This document shows positions 36,870 to 50,600 of a stretch of 64,000 bases of DNA, piece after piece. Each line of letters opens with the position of its first letter. Within the stretch, counting starts at the first letter, position 1. A program made the position numbers and the translations under genes. The notes under the pieces are model-generated. The model saw only the letters and a program-made list of their open reading frames with translations, did not search any database and was not told the DNA's origin. This DNA comes from Vitis vinifera (Eukaryota; Streptophyta; Magnoliopsida; Vitales; Vitaceae), in the NCBI RefSeq assembly GCF_030704535.1, contig NC_081810.1, forward strand, positions 6,582,501 through 6,646,500, written 5' to 3'.

Positions 36870-37870
36870 CATGGATTGAAATATCGATAAACACGGATAT
36901 ATCGATATTTGGATTTTAGGGATATATTGGAGAAATATCGATGGATATTTTTACACAAATATCAACGAGACAAAAATTATCCAAAATTGATGGGTATGCT
37001 TAGAAAAATCCAAAGAATGATAAAATAAGCAATAATATACATGTTAAAGTTATTTTATTTGTGTAATTGACATAAATATGGTCAAAGAAAAAAATATCAA
37101 TAAACGGTTTACGATACTTTTTAAGAATAGAAAATATGAATTTTGGAATTGTATACTTAGAAAGTTAGAATTGAGTTAAGAAATATTTGATTTTATTAAA
37201 TGAAAACAATTTACACATAAACATAATACATATGACGTTGCAACAATCTTTAATACCAAAATGAAGATCGATGCGGTTCCATCATATTGTTAGATGAAGG
37301 GAACCCATCTTATTGAAGATAATATTCATACTAGGACATGGAGTTTCAATAGTATTGATTGTAAGTACGAACATGCCATGTATAAATAAGATAAATATAA
37401 AAAGTAGTTAAAAATAAAATGATAATATAAATTTAAAATAAAAAATAAAAAAAGAATAAATCTTAAAATAAAATAAAAAAGCTTTCAAAAAAATCTCCAA
37501 TAATTCCCCAATATATCGTCGATATATTCGCTGACATATCCGATATATTCGCTGACATATCCGATATATTCACCGACATATCCGATATATCCTAATATTC
37601 GTCGATATATCCTATATATTCGCCGATATATCCTATATATTCGCCGATATATCCTATATATCTCCGATATTTTGACAGGCTTCCTTCGCTACTCCGCGCA
37701 TCGCTTCACGTTCGATTTTTTCGCCAATTTATTCGTTCTAAATCGATATTTCGCCAATTTTGCCAATATTCCTCCCATTCAATAATCGATATTGAATTTC
37801 GTTTCGAGGCCACCCAATATTCGATATATCAACAAAATATCGCCGATAAAATCCGATTTTTCAATCCATG
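36870..37870. mobile_element. Non-autonomous hAT-type DNA transposon, 12-bp TIR, 8-bp TSD
   Basis: The left end is CATGGATTGAAA and the right end TTTCAATCCATG, perfect inverted 12-mers. They are flanked by GGTATAAT at 36862-36869 and 37871-37878. The 8-bp TSD fits the hAT superfamily. The 1001-bp interior has no transposase frame but is full of ATATCG motifs and includes a 20-21-bp satellite. Confidence 0.9.
37516..37684. repeat. 20-21-bp tandem satellite inside the hAT element
   Basis: Units beginning CGATAT start at 37520, 37541, 37562, 37583, 37603, 37624, 37645 and 37665. There are two sub-types, CGATATATTCGCTGACATATC and CGATATATCCTATATATTCGC, each about four copies in blocks. Confidence 0.9.
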
Positions 37871-38789
37871 GGTATAATCAAGACGTTATTGATGGCAAAA
37901 TAATTCATATACTCCACAAAAGCTTAATAATCCCAATCATTTGAATTTACATGAATTATTTTTTCATCCACCAAAATGACTTTTATAAAGATAAAAACAT
38001 GTCAAATTTCTAACACCACTATAAAATACAGTGGGATTGACAATGTGAACTTTGCATGTAGTAATTGATAATTCACCTATTCTTACCCAAAAAGGAGATG
38101 AACCAATTCATTAGCATTGAATATGAAGTTCATGACCCTTTTCCCATTCAGTCGTACATGAAGTGAACAAAATTATAAACAGGAACAAGCCATCATGATT
38201 GTGAAAGCAAAAAACAAGATGAAGGTCGACACAATATTTAATATAACATATATCATATAACTACAGGTGAAGGTCAACAAAAAGTAACATTAGCTTCAGC
38301 TTCAATGTACCACATAGCAAATTTCAAAGATTGCAACAGGAGAAATACAAACCTGGTGAAGGGAAAGTATGAAGTCCTAGATGGCCAAGTTAACGGTCTG
38401 CCAAACAACTACAACTTAAGACTTGTAGTCATGCAAATGCTACAACTGGGTACTCAATTAATGTAAAATCTTTTGATGATAAACAAAGTAGCACCTCAAT
38501 CAAACATTTCTCTAATGATAATGGCATAAATAATTAAGGGGTCTCAAAATCGTGATGAACAAGGTTGGACAAATGATTTAAGGTTTGAGGAAAAATTTTG
38601 AAAACTAACAAAGGAATTTATGGAAAGGATGGAAAAGAACATATTCTTCTTTTCTGCTCATATTTTAAATGTGGAACATGCCTAACTATGGGAGATGAAA
38701 GGAGAGTGAAATATTAAAAGAATATTTGATGTGATGATTCAACCTTGGGCATCTTCTTTCCTTTTCTGTTTATCACAGCTACTTCAATG

Positions 38790-39010
38790 GATGCTTAGGT
38801 TGTAGATGTGTGGATAAGTAAGGTAAGAAAGGGCATTGAAGATCCTGTTTCTTAAGACAATTTCATGAATGGGAACTAGAAAGTGTTATGGCGTTTCTTT
38901 TCAAACTGCAAGAGAAATCGGTGAAATGAGGAAGAGAGATTGTTTTGGATGGAATTACAAGGATGGAAAAAATCCTAGTCAAAGTATTCTCTCCCAATCT
39001 GTCTCAGGGA
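38790..39010 (+). mobile_element. Heavily decayed LINE C-terminal fragment
   Basis: Plus-strand frames with several stops show VVDVWISKVRKGIEDP, then NEEERLFWMELQGWKKS. These are reminiscent of the WVADVW...DEEDRV.W.E...G.FSVKSLY block of plant L1 ORF2. The similarity is weak. Confidence 0.4.
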
Positions 39011-39699
39011 GAATTTAACTTTGGTTCAGTTAAGAAGGAGAGGATGGACCTTGGATGAATAAATGTCACATTTCCAAGGGCGGTGAAGAATCAATGTTCT
39101 TCTTCAGATATTGTTGCATTTGATATTTTCTTCCTTTTGCGTCTGGGCGGGTGTCGCCCTTTTTGGTAAGAGACACTTCAAAGTTGACATGGGACAGTGG
39201 TCAGGAAAAACCATAGGAAGGCAAGGACTGTCCCATTGTGTTTATTTCACACTATTTGAAAGGACTGGACACGTAGTGTCTCTGAAACCATGGAGCAACG
39301 GATCATACACTCAAAAGCTCATTCTTGAAATTTTTTTTGTTCTTAGGGCTTTGGGCGAGGAAGTTTATTTTAGAATAATAATGATCATCGTCGTCATCAT
39401 AATAATGCCATGAGCCCTTCATGTCCAGGTCTTGTTCCATAAAAAGGCCCTTGCCCCAAACTTGTGCCATTGAAATAATTGCTGCTAAGAGAACAAGCAA
39501 TAAAAGAGGCTTAGACAAGTCTAAAGCCACATATAGATCGATAATCTTAATGGTGCAGCATGAACCCAGCAAAGTTTATTACAAGGACAATATAATAGGG
39601 TAGAATTCAGGATAAGTTTGTAAGCCTAAGTGAAATCCAATTATTAATGAAAGAGATAATTCATGTTGATCAAAACCATGAAAAATAAAATGTTTGATC

Positions 39700-41110
39700 A
39701 ATACAAAGCACAATCAGCAAAATGCGTAACCTGACCCATTAATATTCCAACCAACAGTTCAGGGTCAAATCTAGAACAAGTTCATGTCCAGTTCAACCAG
39801 CCATTTGACCTAAGGACAACTGGTCCAGAAGCACCAACCCAGACAACCCTTGAATAAAATATTCTAATTAATTTGGTCAAACCAGCACATTGAGAAAAAC
39901 TCTCAAACCTGACACATTACTTCAACAACCAGTCAATTTCAGGTCAACTCTATAATATCAAAACTGAGAACATGGAACAACCCCATGTACTATACATAAA
40001 CCTGTGCTAAATATTTTATTCCTAAACCTTAATTCAATCAATCATATAGCATTATAAACTCAACATGCTTATTTTAGGATGGACGAATCACAAGACATAA
40101 AAATTATTCTTCTCAATTATGTTTCAAAAGGGGGATTGTGCTGGCCCCCACCACACCTCCTCCCTTGTTTTGTCCAGTTGTATTCAATATTTCACCTAAA
40201 GCTTATGTATCACTGCATCCCTTAATAGTGGAAGTAGAGGATATAGTGCCTACCTTAAAACAATTACCATGTGGGCTTGCTTAGAACCTCAGATTCATTA
40301 ATTGGAGCAAAATAAGCTAGCTTCTGCTGGGTTTCACATCTTTATTCTTCATAATGCCTGTAATTTGCCCAACACAAAAACAGACCCAGAACCATTTTCT
40401 CCACTACTTTCTAACAATAGACTACTTGAAAAACTATGCTCTCTTTTGTTTTTAGAGTAAATAAACATCTAAAAATCAGAATGAAATGGCAGAAAATCAC
40501 CCAAGGTATAATAAACATGAAAAAATCAAAACAACACGGCACAGAATCACCTGAGGAATAAAGCTATTTAAACGTACATATTCCTGTAGTTCCAAGACAA
40601 TTAAGAATGAGTAGTTTTCAAAGGATATTCACATAAAACCTAGGTTGTAAGAATATGAATTTCTACTTATATAAAGTTAGTAATTGGGCTGGACAAAATT
40701 GAACTCATATCTTAATTGTTGGCAAGCACTGAAAAATTCTGCTCACGTCACTTATATGATAATACAATAGCCTACCCCCACAATTTTGATCAATCCTATC
40801 CAATATTACCTATAATGGATGCAGTACATGGTATGCCATTTACTATGAAATATTGCACATCACAACACCCTCAAATTAGTTGCTTGCACATGATAAGCTA
40901 GTTTCAAATATCGAATTCCAAATTTGCAAAGGCTCAAAACTCTGCTTGATTAAACATGTATCCTCACACCTCTAAAACTCCTCAATGAATTTCCACTGTA
41001 AGCCAGTCTTCATCACATACTTACAAGTACATAAAAAAGACAAGGGATATCCAAGTGATATAACTGAAAGATTCCAAGAAATATGATTTTTAACCATTTA
41101 GATTAAATTT
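39700..41110. repeat. Dispersed duplication, copy 2 (partner at about 21.7-23.9 and 26.0-26.2 kb)
   Basis: It shares the collinear motifs listed for copy 1 and lacks the LINE. It also shows internal duplication: CA(g)AATCACC(c/t)(a/g)AGG occurs near 40495 and 40548. No frame in either copy is recognisable. Confidence 0.75.
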
Positions 41111-43256
41111 TAGACATTAAGTACCCATCAACTGTCCTGAATTTACCAAACTTTCTAAATTAAATAAGCTTAGACAACAGGAATGTGTGTTTGTTAACTT
41201 CTCAGGGAATAGGGATGAGTATTTGTTCAATCCTAGGGCTATATTACAAGAACAAATAAAGAATAGTCCTTCGCCCATTTGTAGCACAACAGCATAATAA
41301 TCAGGACTCAATTTGTCACAGTTAATGAAATTAACCAGACAAAAATATTAAATTGTCATACAAAATAATTAGAAACCTAAAAATCAACATATGGTGTTCA
41401 ACAATATCCAATACCGAACATGAAACCTCAAGACTTTCCTAATATCAATATGTTACCCTACAAAATCTAGATTTCATATTGAGATATTGAACTCTAAAAG
41501 ATTCAGTTGGTTGACAAGGCAAAAGAGTATAACTGACCCCAACAAGTCATTAGTTCAAGGAAATCACAACTAAAAACCAAATTTTGATGCAAAGAAAATC
41601 TGTGCATTGAACATAATCTTACCACATCCAAAAAAAATATATGACCTGAGTAAACCTCTCTGCTGAACTTTCAGCGCTTATGTCGTCTGCTTCTCCGAAA
41701 AAGACGGGGGTTGAATTGAAAAGATCTATTATAGAAAAGAAATTCACCAGAAAAGAAAAATCAACTTCATAGATTGACCTTGAAAATTAAGTAAACTCTG
41801 ATAGGATTATGTGTAAGGCCTCAAATTATTAAGGAAATAGTACGCAAAAATTAAATGTACTAATCAAACTACTGAAGAGAAACCTTTCCATTCAATTTAA
41901 TATTACATTGAACAAGAATTTATTGAAATTCGAGTTTACAGTCTTCGGCATCTCTTTTCTCCCTTTTTTTTTCATGTTTTTGACTTGTAAGTGTATGCAT
42001 GCACATGTGTTCTTTTTGGTTCGTGGTGAAAGGACATTCAGTAACCCGCAACCTAAAAGTTTGCCGCAATCCCATTTTCCCTAAATCATTGGTTTTCCTA
42101 TATCAATTTTCGTTTGTGTTATAAAAATGCAAAGCAATTTGCATAGCACACTGACTTCTAGGAAAATGGTTTGGGAAAATAAAAAACGCAGTTCTTTGGT
42201 GTGTTTTAAAATTACGTGCGTAACTGTTAGATCTAGCCATTCCTATTTATTTTTATTTTTATTTAAACTTAATCTTCACAAATTTTTACAATTTTTAGGA
42301 TTACCTTCTCATTTTGGTTTAAAGTATTCAGTGTCCAAAGAAAAAAATAATGTCGTAAAAATACAAGAAGAGGAAGAGTAGGCCAAATAAAATAATTCAA
42401 TAACTATTTGTAGTAGCTTGAGCTTATATAAATTTCCAATAGTTAACATAAATAAAGCAGAAAATTATTATAAGTTGCAAACTAAAGAATATTAATTTTA
42501 AACCTTAATTTCATGTTTTATGCAGGTTTTTTTTTTTTCTTTCGTATATCCATAAGATTAGATAAAATAAATTTTGAAACAAATATAATTAAATACAAGA
42601 CTGTTTTAATTAATTTTACAAATATGACAATTTCCCAAAAAATTATATACATACATAAATACAAATACTGTCATCAAGACATGAAAATTAAGATCCATGG
42701 ATTTAGAAATAAGACCGTGATTAAAAAGGTTCTCATTTATCTTAAAATTTTAGTTTAAGTATTATTTCATTTACCCTCGGGTAACATCCTGACAAACTAT
42801 CATCAAAATCATAAAATTTTACATCAAATGTTTCCTATTTACTCCAAATCAAATGAACATTCTCCATTTTCTTTATCGAATTTTGCCAACTACTATCCAG
42901 GTGCATCTCAATATCTCGCCAACAATATTTAATAATTACTTCTAAACTTCTAATTGTTTTAAGGGATAAACCCAGATTTAAACTGGAAAGGATGTCAACG
43001 GTTTCCCAAAAATGGGTCAAATTTTCAACTATCTTGTGATTGATCTACTACCAGAAAGCCATACATTTGTACAAAAATGATGAACAATCAGAAGGCCGCC
43101 TTTTCTCTTGAGTGAATTCACAACAATCACATACGGAAGAGACAGCAAGGGATTGGTTAAAGTACAAAAGGACACCTAACTCTTATCTATCGTGCGACCT
43201 ATAAACAGATACATATTAAAAAGCCTGTAAGCGTTGTAAAATTTGGCACTCCAAAA
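41111..43256. other. Intergenic, nothing recognised
   Basis: AT-rich unique-looking sequence. The open frames (42127-42381, 42513-42758) are lysine/isoleucine-rich by composition only. Confidence 0.4.
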
Positions 43257-43602
43257 CAACAATGAACAAATTGATGTGTTTATTCCCCATGTCAAATGGA
43301 CCTGGACATGTGTTAGGTGTTGATTTGCGTTCAAGTGTCACATCAGTTTAACCCCCAGATCTTAAACACAGGAACAGTTAAACCGTCTTACTCTAGGCAA
43401 AATTGAAGTCTATATACCTAAATGTTAACAACAATGAACAAATTGATGTGTTTATTCCCTATGCCAAATGGACCTGGATAGATGTGTTTGGTGTTGATTT
43501 GCGTTTAAGTGTCACATCAGTTTAATCCCTATATCTTAAACACAGGAACAGTTAAACCGTCTTACTCTAGGCAGAATTGAAGTCTATATACCTAAATGTT
43601 CA
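43257..43602. repeat. 172-bp tandem duplication
   Basis: CAACAATGAACAAATTGATG starts copies at 43257 and 43429. Both run through AGTGTCACATCAGTTTAA and CAGTTAAACCGTCTTACTCT to CCTAAATGTT. About a dozen differences are visible. Confidence 0.92.
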
Positions 43603-43890
43603 ACATGAGTCCAAGGTAATGTAGAATAAATAGTTCTTTTCTTCTCTTATTCTCTATTTTTGTTGGATACACCTGTTAGGCATAGAACTGAATAGGCACT
43701 ATTTGGCAAATATCCCATACCCAAACCCTTGTCATATTCCAGTTATATCAGACTTTAAAGTATGCAATCTGGCACAGCTTATTCACTGGTAACTAAAGTT
43801 CATTCCTTTGCCTAAAAGCATAGGCCATGTTTGAAGCATAAGCATCATCAATAAATTTTCTAGAATTAAAAACCTGTTTAGCTATTTGGA

Positions 43891-44575
43891 ACATTGCATA
43901 TCACATTCCAAAAAAGCTTGCTGAACCCTGAAATTCCATACTTGTTTTCTTAAAACACTTAATTTGTTCAACAACATTTTTTAAAACAAGAAGAATCTTA
44001 CAGGAACTTCTAAATCTCAAACCTATCAATTGAACCAGGTTCAATTGGATGTTTTGGCTAATTGATTCCTCAAAAACACTTAACCTATTCCACAAAATTT
44101 TTGGCATAGCATATCAAATTTAAAAATTATAGGATCACAATCCAATTTTGTTCAGAATCGATACAGAGGAAAATGTAAACATTCATGATGGGAAACCCAT
44201 CTTAGGTTCCTTTATTTAGTTTGATATGGAACAATTATGCATCACATTCCATTAAAGCTAGCATATGACACCATAAAAAATTTTAAGCCCTAATCTTCTC
44301 TTGAAGTATTCAACAACCCTTTTTTAAAAAATGATAATAATAATATAAATCTTACAGTTCCAGGTCTCAAAAACCATCAATTGGACCAGGTCCAGTTAGA
44401 TTTTTTGGCCAAATGATTTATCTAGAACTCTTAGACTATCCCTCAAATAGCAAGTTAATGAAGTTTCAAAATTGTGGGATCACAATCCAACTTAGCTGGG
44501 AATAAACCAATCCTGATGCTTGGGAAAATGATTTAACAACGTAAACTTTTGTGAAGGGAACCTATCTAAGTTTCC
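43891..44575. repeat. Diverged ~340-bp tandem duplication
   Basis: (a/c)ATCACATTCCA begins copies near 43891 and 44231. Parallel blocks are CAATTG(a/g)ACCAGGT(t/c)CA, GGATCACAATCCAA and the GGGAA(a)CC.ATCT(t)A closing motif. Copies are clearly older than the 172-bp pair next to them. Confidence 0.75.
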
Positions 44576-47500
44576 CATGGATCCCATAACAGCAACATGA
44601 AAATAATAATAATCATAATAATAATTACACTGTAGAATGTTTCTGTAACTTCAGAGAAAAAAGTTGAACAAGGATTTTTCGTAAACATGTTTGCGTATGA
44701 TTTTACAATTGTCAATGGTTCCTTGTACTCTTTAAGGCTACCATATCGCTGGCTATGTACCTCTCAATGGGTCTTATATCTTTAGACCATTTTCTAGTAT
44801 CTCATTTACACACACTCTAAGGCCGCATATTCCTCCTCTTTTTGACTAATCACACCCCACACAACCCCAATCCTAACCTGCCCTTAACCCATCATTCCCT
44901 ATAACTGATAAGGTAACCAAAAACACTTTCCAATACCTATAAAATCCCCATTGTCTTCGTAACAATTTTGCTATTACATTAACCCACTTTTGAGAGGCCA
45001 CACATTCCTTACACTTACCCAGTCCACCCAACCTTTCCTCCCCCTTCTTTCCAATAACCAACAAGAGAATAACTAATCAAAAGAATACCTAAACCAAAAA
45101 ACAAGCAGCCTTGGCCCCAGAAAAGATTGCAAAGAATAGAAGGGAACAAATGCTTGAAACATGAGCTTACATATTTAGATTAGAGCAAGGAGTAGCATGC
45201 TGCGTCCTGACTAGTTATATTCGACACACAGGCAAAGTATCCGTCTTCCGGGACAAATTCTTAAACTTCTAGCATAGCACTTACACATGAATGACTCAAA
45301 CTTACTAGCTAATTCAGACAATCCATAGTCAATATCACCCTGCCTCAGACAATCCATAACCGATATCACCCTGCCTATACAGCCGAACTCCACAGGCAAA
45401 GTACATGTGTTCTTTAGACCTAAATCTGATATTTGCAACACAAAAAGCATTTACAAAAACAGTCTACGCTTGGTAGCTAATCCAGCAAATTCATTATTGA
45501 CATTTCCCTGCCTATACAGTCCACAGCAACCACAAAGAAACCAAACACCCTCCCTCCCCTCCCCTCCCCTCCACCCCCTGCACCCAAAAGAAACAATCCC
45601 CTCCCAACCCCTGCACCCAAAAGAAACAAGGGTTAAGAGAATCTTGCTTCTCAGTCTACAACAAGATAAAACACAAATAAAGCTCTACAGGTTTGACCAA
45701 TTTCAATGTGGAATCCCACATTTCATCATCAGCATATCTGTAATAGGACTGAGCTGCATTTAGTCAATTCTAGAGTAGTATCACATATATCCTCCTTACC
45801 TACTACAATCTTTATCATGTAATCATCAAAATAAGCAGTGACATCAATATGCATCCAACAGAAAAGTAAAGGCATTTGTTCAAAGCTAAGAAACAAGTAT
45901 GAATAGATGGATGAATTATTGCAGAAATTTTTCATTAAAATTCTTAATCAAAATGTAAATCACCATTAAAAAAAATATTAGATAAGAGCACAAAGATGAC
46001 ATTATGGTAATAAATAATAATAACAATGCCAGGATGACAATTATATAATAACTCAGGTCAATTGGTAGAAATTTTTTCCATTCATTCACTGTAAAAATTA
46101 AACAAGTTCATGAGAAAAACTGATGTTAATCTGTTAAACCATTTACTTTATAAATGAAAGATCACTATAACACACAAAAACCTTGGTTCTGCACAAGCAC
46201 AATGACTCCATGGGATAGAGAAATGTTCAATAATGGAACTGCGGATTCATGGCAAAAGAAGAGAACTCAAAACATCATGAAATTCTCCTCTTGATTGCAT
46301 GCATATTTCAACCATTATGTTACATGTATCCAAATTTGCTGCCATTTCTACTCCTGCTACTGTTCAATTTCAGTATATAACAAAAGGTTTCACTATAACT
46401 GTCAGTCTCATGTGGTTCCAGCTTTTTTCTTAATCAGAATTTTAGGTAGTTCCATTTTTTATTATCATACACAAAGCATTTCAAGAAGGTACTTCCAAAT
46501 TTGACACTGGCTTCAGTAAGTTCTGAAAGGAACTTAAATCATGATTTGTGTCTCTAACTAATCCTCATGCACTGAAACCAACTGTTTCCTTTTCTCTTGA
46601 CAGAGTCTTCAAGAGGTGCTCCTCATTTTATTTGCCCTATGCTAAAGCAGAAAAGAAGAGGGTAGGCCAATTAGGGTGGTTATTATTGGAAATATAGCAG
46701 TATGCCAAAGAGGGTTGAACCAAGAATGACAAGTATTTTCTGAAAGAAACATTGTAAGCTTGCTCAGGAAAACAAGATAGCTGATCTCAATGAATACAAA
46801 ATCTTTCTTATTTTATCTTTTGGTTGGAAGGTTGGGGTTTAAGAAGACAGAGGATTCAGCAAGTAAAGATACTCATCTACAACAAAAACCCATCACCCAA
46901 ATGCCCAAATACCTCACCAATGTAAAAGAATGAAATAAGAAGACTACAGGTAAAAAGATTCAGTCTCTATTCCTTTTTTTTAATTCTTCCCTTATCTGTT
47001 TCCTCTTTCAAGGCCTTTTTGCCTTCTGTGTAAAGCTTCAGTTCTTACACGAGAAACATGTTCTCTGTCCTCTCTCAATACAAGTTTCAGTCAATCAGCA
47101 TCCAGATAATGCATTAGAAAGGAGTAAGGAATCAAAAACTGGACAAGATATAAGTCTCAATACATCCTAGTCACCCTATACCATGCTGAGTTTAATTTGG
47201 GTATGCTTAGGGTAAAAAAAAAAAAAAAAGGATGAAAAATATATATTTCAAAGTGTCATCTCAATGACAGCAAGGCCACAATTTCACATAAAAGGTCCAA
47301 AATTTGCAGATTAAAGTGACAGCATACTACCACTTCCTACTAGAAAACAATTCCTGACATAGAACTATCCCAGTTCAAAATAAGATATCAAAACCATAAA
47401 ACAAACTTAACTGCCATGAAACTCCAGATCCAAAAAAAACTCCTTGCAGGAACCAGAAATGACAGAACTACCATAAACCATCCCGAGAAAAGAAAGAAGG

Positions 47501-47603
47501 CATGGAATGTGAATCACCTATATTGCTAAAACCATAAGTACCATAGAACCAAATCCAATCACAGGTCAGCAGTGAACCCATTTCAGTCCAGTTTCCAGCA
47601 CTA
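44576..47603. other. Intergenic / 3' flank of the RING-TRAF gene
   Basis: It contains small tandem repeats at 45300-45390 (CAGACAATCCATA..C.ATATCACCCTGCCT, two copies). A C-rich stretch at 45550-45620 contains CACCCAAAAGAAACAA twice. No gene was recognised. Confidence 0.4.
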
Positions 47604-50600
47604 CTATGGCTTAATGCTTATTCCTCCGCCCCTCAAGACACCCTTCTTTGATTTGCTTGAATCTTCAGGGGTTGAGTGATCCTTGGAAGTCCTGCCAAGA
47701 TGAATCAAACAAAGAACAAAGAAACAGAACTTCATGACATGAAAAAAAATATATATATGCATGTGTGTGTGTGTGTGTATATATCAAATCCAGAAAGTAT
47801 GAAATAAGAAGCGCAGCAATTAACAATATGGACTAAAATAACTTACAATTTCTGTTTTTTTGCATTCTGCTGCTTGATGCTTAAGACAATATCCATAGCC
47901 ATCTGTTGGTGCTCCCTTGTCTGTGAATGCATATCCAAACCATCCACTGTTTCACAGTCAATGTTACAAATGCGGCACCATGCCATACTTAGTGGCTTCC
48001 TCTTTCTTGAGTTATCAAAAGACTCCATGTCACCCTGAAAAAATATGTAAATCCAAAGCAAATGCTCAATAAATAAGTACACACACAGCTCCAAAAATAT
48101 GATTCTATATTCATTCACTTTGCATACTAGGCACAATATTCACTGCACATTTAAATAGAAATTGCTAATTTGGAATGGTTTAAAATGAGAACAAGGTCAG
48201 AAACGGAAAAGTAATGGAAAGACAGACAAAAGAGTATTATTCTTACAGGAGGCCTGAATCCATGATCATTTGGATATCCATGGAGAGAATAGGTACTCCT
48301 AAATCCAGGCTCACCAATTCGTGGATGGCCTGACTTGTTGCTTCCTCCAAATGATTCACCAGCTGATAGGCGCGAAGGGAAGTTTCCAGGCCCAGACAGT
48401 TCCCCCATCCGTGGATGACCAAGAAAGGCATCAAAAACTGGCTCTCCAAACCGCAACTGACCAGGGATATTCCGAGAACCAAAATGTTCACCCCTCTGCA
48501 AATGGCTAGGAAGAATATCTTGACCAATTAAATCACCACCCCTCAAATGGTGGGGAGCTGGTCTAGATGCTATAGGATCAGCCATCACCAATTCCCCAGG
48601 ACCTTCAAGCTCACCTCTACGCAAGTGGCTGGGCAAAACTGGAAACCTACTTTCATCAGAGGGTAGGTTGAAGGTTTTGGATCCTTCGCCAAATCGACGT
48701 GATTCACGGCCATCTATATCATCTAGGTCTGACTGTCTGCCAGGAACACCAGAAAGGCCACCAAATCCACGATGGGGAATGCCAGAGAACTCTCTGGTTG
48801 GGCTTCGTGGATTTAAACCATCCATATGATGCCGACCATATTCAGGAACAGATCCAAGAAAATTTGGATGAGTACGAGCCATATCTGATCTTCCAACATT
48901 ATCTTCATGAAAACCAACTGCTCGGGATCTCTCTCCATCACCACCTGGATGAGGAGGAGGAAAGAACCTTGAAGTGCCAGTGCCAGCACTGGATTTAAAG
49001 CCAGAATCATAATTGAATCCAAGAGGTGCCTTGTCAAGAAGCCCCTGGGCAGCATCCATAACAAATCCTTGAGAACCCCTGTCAAGTGGCCTTGAAGATG
49101 AAAAGTAATTCCCAAATTTTGGAACAAGATCAGAATCCAAATGAGAAGACCTAGAGAATTGCTTGAGATCTTCTGCAAACTTTCCATGATCGGAACTTCG
49201 TCGACCAGGTTCAGGTAGAGATTTGAACCTTTCATCCTGCAATCCAACTGGTAAGGAAGATTCAATGCCCAGCCCACCATTCATTCTCATCATATTCGAT
49301 TGGACACCAGAGGGCTGCCCAAATGGACCCCGTTCTGAAGACCCAGGAATATGTGAATCAGATTGTCTGCCATCAAAGTAGTTGGGCCTTGGATTTGAAA
49401 ATATTTCAGATTCCACTGGATTAACAGGCCGCTGCTGACCATCAGGACCATGCGGAGGTGCTCTTACCATCATTCCACCATGTGAATCGAATGAACCAGC
49501 TGGCAGTGGGCCCAGTGGAGGTCTTCCAATAAGTTCACCTTGAGAGATTCTTGAGGGCCCAGCATGGGAAGGGAGACCATGACCTTGATTATAATGCCCT
49601 TGAGAAACAACAGATGGCGGTTCAAAGCTTCTTTGAGGAGGAGCAAAATGACTCAGTCCCCTACCAAAGGATGCTGCAGAACCTGGACCTAGGATACCAC
49701 CTGGAGGGATTTCATGATGAAAAGAACCACGTGACTGTTGTGCTGGATGTGGTAAGAGTCCCAGGGCCTGAGGCTGCAATTGGGTGGAAGGTTGACCTGG
49801 CACTGGTGCATTATGTACAAGACCAGGAGGCGGCATTGCTTGTCCGCTAGAAGGCGCTGCAGGCCTTTGCTGGACAGTGGGACCATATTGCATTGGTGGT
49901 GGCTGATGCCTTCCCCCATCCAAAATTGGCACTGGATGAGGAAGGGGCACAAAGCCCCTGCCTTGCACCTGACTAGGTGGAGGAAAGCCTCTGTATTCAT
50001 CATTACTGGGACCTTGAGGCATAGTTGGGGCTTGAAGCAAATTCCTTTCCTGATTACCAGGTTGATTTAACATTTTTCTCTCACTCACTGAAACAGAACC
50101 TCTAGGTGTAGCATTTTGAGCAGAGCTATCAGGAATTGGAGCTGGAGGAACAGCTTCTGTGCCCCTATTGGTGGCAGTGAAAAGCTGCATGACCCCACTG
50201 GCATCCCCTGAATCCTTCTGCAACTTTCCACCCATTTCATCAAGAATCTCCACTTGTTGTATAGGGGGGTTTTTCATCAGGAGGCCATTCTGAATTTCCT
50301 TGTCTTGCAGCAAAGAATGCTCCACTTGCTCCACTTGTTTAGGAGGGACACTGAGTTCATCTTTCTGGTCCTCAACTACAATACCAATTGATTTGCCACC
50401 AGGTGAACGCTCTACTGTACTCTTGATAACCTCTTCCTTCACCATCTGCTTGATAACAGGCTCTCCATCTTCCGATGCTTGTTGCATAGGATCTGAACCT
50501 AATGCTCGCATAGACTCCGGAATCTCCTTGGCAGAATTATTAATCCTACTGATTGTATCCTCATCTTCACCAGTAGTTTTCTGTTTCTCATCCATGGATT

